Both the position numbers and the translations under genes were made by a program. This document shows positions 5,664 through 7,234 of a stretch of DNA of 7,234 nucleotides, piece after piece (position 1 is the stretch's first letter; every line of letters starts with the position of its first letter). The notes beneath the pieces were generated by a model. The model ran no database searches and was not told the DNA's origin. It saw nothing but the letters and a program-made list of their open reading frames with translations. This DNA is from Actinomycetota bacterium (GTDB taxonomy: Bacteria > Actinomycetota > UBA4738): positions 1-7,234 of the forward strand of contig VAYC01000307.1 of the NCBI GenBank assembly GCA_005885025.1. The letters run 5' to 3'.

Positions 5664-6003
5664 CGGGCCTGAGCGGCCAAGGGCAGTTTCCCGAGGTACC
5701 GTCGAATTTCCAGACACCAGCCCGGCCATCGAGGCGGTAGACCAAGCTCCGTCTGCACTCCTCTTCATGGGAGCGAAATCGACCCGGTTGCGCGTCTGTG
5801 CGCGTGTCCAGCCATCTGACGATTCGCCCGGAGACGTCATCAACCCGATCCGGGGCCACCCCGGCCTCTACGGCGGTCTCCTCGATCGTCCGGGGCCGGC
5901 CATCGGCAAGGCCGAAGCGAAGAAGCGCCAGATGCCGATCCTGGGAAGAAAGTTCCTGCAATCTGGCAAGCTCATGATGGCCGTCGAGGGTGGCCGACAG
6001 AGA
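5656..6003 (-). pseudogene. Sigma-70 region 4-like C-terminal part, out of frame with its upstream half
   Basis: Read from about 6003 leftward, this frame gives LSATLDGHHELARLQELSSQ, then DRHLALLRFGLADGRPRTIE and ETAVEAGVAPDRVDDVSGRI. This matches the pattern of sigma-70 region 4 (L-x-x-R-x-R-x-x-L-x-L-R-F-G-L-x-D-G-x-x-x-T-L-E-E). In the recognition-helix position the usual R-x-R-I-R-Q-I-E is replaced by PDRVDDVSGRI, so promoter contacts are probably weakened or lost. About 45 further residues follow, to TAA (complement of 5656-5658). The open frame extends up to GTG 6114, but that upstream stretch is Arg/Ser-rich and looks like a shadow of the other frame. Joining it to the gene at 5868-6593 needs one extra base near 5998-6035 and would give a 312-residue protein. 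It may be a true frameshift mutation or a sequence error. Confidence 0.55.
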
Positions 6004-6593
6004 TTTCGGGCGACGGCAGGGATGAGAACCGTCTCGGCATCTGGAAAGAGCGCATCGACTGGAAGGAGTCGATCGTTGAGCGGACCTCCCACGAGCCAGC
6101 GCCCCCACATCCACCGTGAGGTGGGAATGTCACACTGAGCCTCCAGGTCCTTGACAATCTGCATCTGCAGAGGAGTCGGCATGAATGCAACGATCCGGCC
6201 GTGCTCAAAGCGGTAGTTTTCGGTAACGATCAGTTTTCCCCATACCTTCAGCTTCCCGACGAGGATTCCTTGAGCCTGCCAGTCCGGGCCAATGCGGGGC
6301 CGCGACAACTTCAGCCAGGAGCTCATCAGGGAGAGCCGCGAAAGTTCCTCGATTACTTTCTCTGCCGTCTTTTCCCCGTAGAGGCCGCAGAAGCAGTCCT
6401 CTGATGGGGGGTCGTGCTTGGGGATGAACGCAGGACGCGGGCATGCGGCTGACGACGAGCCGTTAAGGCTCCACGCCCCGCCCGAGGACAGGAGCATGAG
6501 CTTGGGACCCTCAAACCTCAACCAAACGGCCGCGAAGGCGTCCCATGGAGAGGCGTGTTCTACAACGAAGGTTTGCGGTCTGAGGACCGGCAC
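5868..6593 (-). CDS. Conserved hypothetical protein with CxCG and WG motifs, C-terminus probably frameshifted
   Basis: This frame is 241 residues long, of which roughly the first 198 look genuine. Visible features are a KHDPPSEDCFCGLYG block (59-73) with the C-x-C-G motif, then VGKLKVWGKLIVTENYRFEHG (112-132). This combination, 'H-x-x-P-x-x-x-C-x-CG-x-Y' followed by 'G-x-V-x-x-WG-x-V-x-x-x-x-x-x-R', occurs in uncharacterised actinobacterial proteins. The cysteine pair could bind metal, but no function is known. After PDAETVLIPAVARNL (184-198) the frame becomes Pro/Arg-rich, while the sensible sequence continues in the frame ending at 5656. The start is GTG (complement of 6591-6593) with no clear ribosome site, so it could lie elsewhere. 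Codon use is less GC-biased than in mshA. It is divergent from the proline dehydrogenase gene, with 97 bases between. Confidence 0.62.
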   Translation of the reverse strand: MPVLRPQTFVVEHASPWDAFAAVWLRFEGPKLMLLSSGGAWSLNGSSSAACPRPAFIPKHDPPSEDCFCGLYGEKTAEKVIEELSRLSLMSSWLKLSRPRIGPDWQAQGILVGKLKVWGKLIVTENYRFEHGRIVAFMPTPLQMQIVKDLEAQCDIPTSRWMWGRWLVGGPLNDRLLPVDALFPDAETVLIPAVARNLCRPPSTAIMSLPDCRNFLPRIGIWRFFASALPMAGPGRSRRPP

Positions 6594-6630
6594 CTCGTGA
6601 CCACTTTAGTGTTGCCGCAATCGCGAGGCA

Positions 6631-6672
6631 ACGAGGCGAGTCGACGGCGTGGCCAACCTATACTCGCCTCGT
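6631..6672. promoter_or_regulatory. 11-bp perfect inverted repeat over the -10 box of the proline dehydrogenase gene
   Basis: ACGAGGCGAGT (6631-6641) and ACTCGCCTCGT (6662-6672) are exact reverse complements separated by 20 bp. A -10-like TATACT (6659-6664) overlaps the right arm; no convincing -35 is present at 16-18 bp, which would suit an activator-dependent or regulated promoter. Arm centres are 31 bp apart, about three helical turns, so a dimeric regulator could bind. An alternative is an RNA hairpin, though there is no U tract. Confidence 0.5.
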
Positions 6673-6690
6673 GCCGGAGGTACCCAGGGA

Positions 6691-7234
6691 ATGACCGGAC
6701 TCTTGCGGGGTACGACCCTGTGGCTGACCGAACGGCCGATTGTTCGACGGCTGATCACGGAAACCCCTCTCGGCCACCGCGTCGTCAGTCGCTTCGTCGC
6801 AGGCGACACCCTGGAGGACGGGATGGAAGCGGCCCGGTCCCTGGGGAGCCAGGGCGTGGGCGCGATGCTCGATCACCTCGGCGAGAACGTGGAGTCCCCG
6901 GCCCAGGCCGCGGGCGCCACCGACGCCTACATCCGGGCGCTCAAGCGGATCCAGGAGGCGCCCGACCTCGACTGCAACATCTCCGTGAAGCTGACACAAC
7001 TCGGGCTGGACGTCTCCCGCGAGCTGTGCGCGGAGAACATGGAGCGCGTCCTACAGGCGGCCACGGGCCAGGACCGGACCACGCTGGTGATGATCGACAT
7101 GGAGGCACGCCCGTACGTGGACCACACGCTGCAGATCTACTTGGAGCTTCGGGACCGCTATCCGAACATGGGCGTCTGCCTCCAAGCGTATCTGCGTCGG
7201 ACCGCGGCCGACGCCCAACGGATCGGGGGGCCGA
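6691..7234 (+). CDS. Proline dehydrogenase, N-terminal 181 residues (runs off the window)
   Basis: This is a monofunctional-type, FAD-dependent proline dehydrogenase, which oxidises L-proline to pyrroline-5-carboxylate as the first step of proline catabolism. Family blocks in order are FVAGDTLEDGMEAARSL (35-51), LDHLGENV (60-67), CNISVKLTQLGLD (95-107), VMIDMEARPYVD (133-144) and GVCLQAYLRRT (161-171), all TIM-barrel strands. E65, K100 and D136 correspond, as I recall, to active-site residues of the Deinococcus enzyme (E64, K98, D133). The usual length is about 300 residues, so roughly the last 120, including the C-terminal substrate-binding Arg pair, lie beyond the edge. The ATG has GGAGG (6676-6680) 10 bases upstream. 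It stands alone behind a candidate regulated promoter. The P5C dehydrogenase partner is not in view. Confidence 0.93.
   Translation, partial: MTGLLRGTTLWLTERPIVRRLITETPLGHRVVSRFVAGDTLEDGMEAARSLGSQGVGAMLDHLGENVESPAQAAGATDAYIRALKRIQEAPDLDCNISVKLTQLGLDVSRELCAENMERVLQAATGQDRTTLVMIDMEARPYVDHTLQIYLELRDRYPNMGVCLQAYLRRTAADAQRIGGP

Noticed and set aside
5656..6114. An independent 152-residue sigma-like gene starting at GTG 6114
   Set aside because: The first ~37 residues are an Arg/Ser-rich shadow of the overlapping frame. The sensible part begins near 6003, so a frameshifted single gene fits better.
1..7234. Mobile elements, CRISPR arrays, tRNA or rRNA genes
   Set aside because: No transposase or integrase motifs, no regularly spaced repeats and no tRNA or rRNA signature were seen on either strand.

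Overview
The window is GC-rich bacterial DNA with tightly packed genes, most likely from an actinobacterium (Actinomycetota). The strongest evidence is a well-conserved mshA (mycothiol biosynthesis, largely restricted to that phylum). A second pointer is an XRE regulator followed by a lysine-rich helical HbhA-like protein, the order I recall from mycobacteria (Rv0474-Rv0475, with mshA/Rv0486 nearby). I cannot place it at lower rank.

Layout. Positions 2-100 hold the last 32 codons of an unidentified plus-strand gene, which converges on a YihY/BrkB-type membrane protein (106-948, minus). Divergent from that are a small orphan protein (1022-1465), an asparaginase II family enzyme that seems short at its N-terminus (1538-2467), an XRE regulator (from 2544) and the HbhA-like protein (to 3328). 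A clear intrinsic terminator (3363-3390) closes this run. mshA (3425-4741) and a GNAT acetyltransferase (4738-5304) then form a stop/start-overlapping pair.

The 350-base gap after the GNAT gene is not empty. It has a good sigma70-type promoter (TTGACC, 16 bp, TAGAAT). A ~203-nt segment follows whose two ends pair in a 14-bp helix, then a 65-nt hairpin with a UUCG loop and a U-rich tail. This looks like an independent structured non-coding RNA of about 275-280 nt. I could not assign it to a known family, and it is the main discovery candidate.

To its right, on the minus strand, lies a gene that appears split by a one-base frameshift. Its N-terminal half carries a CxCG/WG motif pattern and its C-terminal half, in another frame, resembles sigma-70 region 4. 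Divergent from it, after a 97-bp intergenic region with a perfect 11-bp inverted repeat over a TATACT box, a proline dehydrogenase begins and runs off the window.

Functionally the window mixes thiol redox metabolism (mshA), amino-acid catabolism (asparaginase, proline dehydrogenase), a cell-envelope/nucleoid-type basic protein with its regulator, and a probable stand-alone RNA. The orphan gene at 1022-1465 and the split minus-strand gene have visibly less GC-biased codon use than mshA. No tRNA, rRNA, CRISPR array, transposase or phage gene was found.
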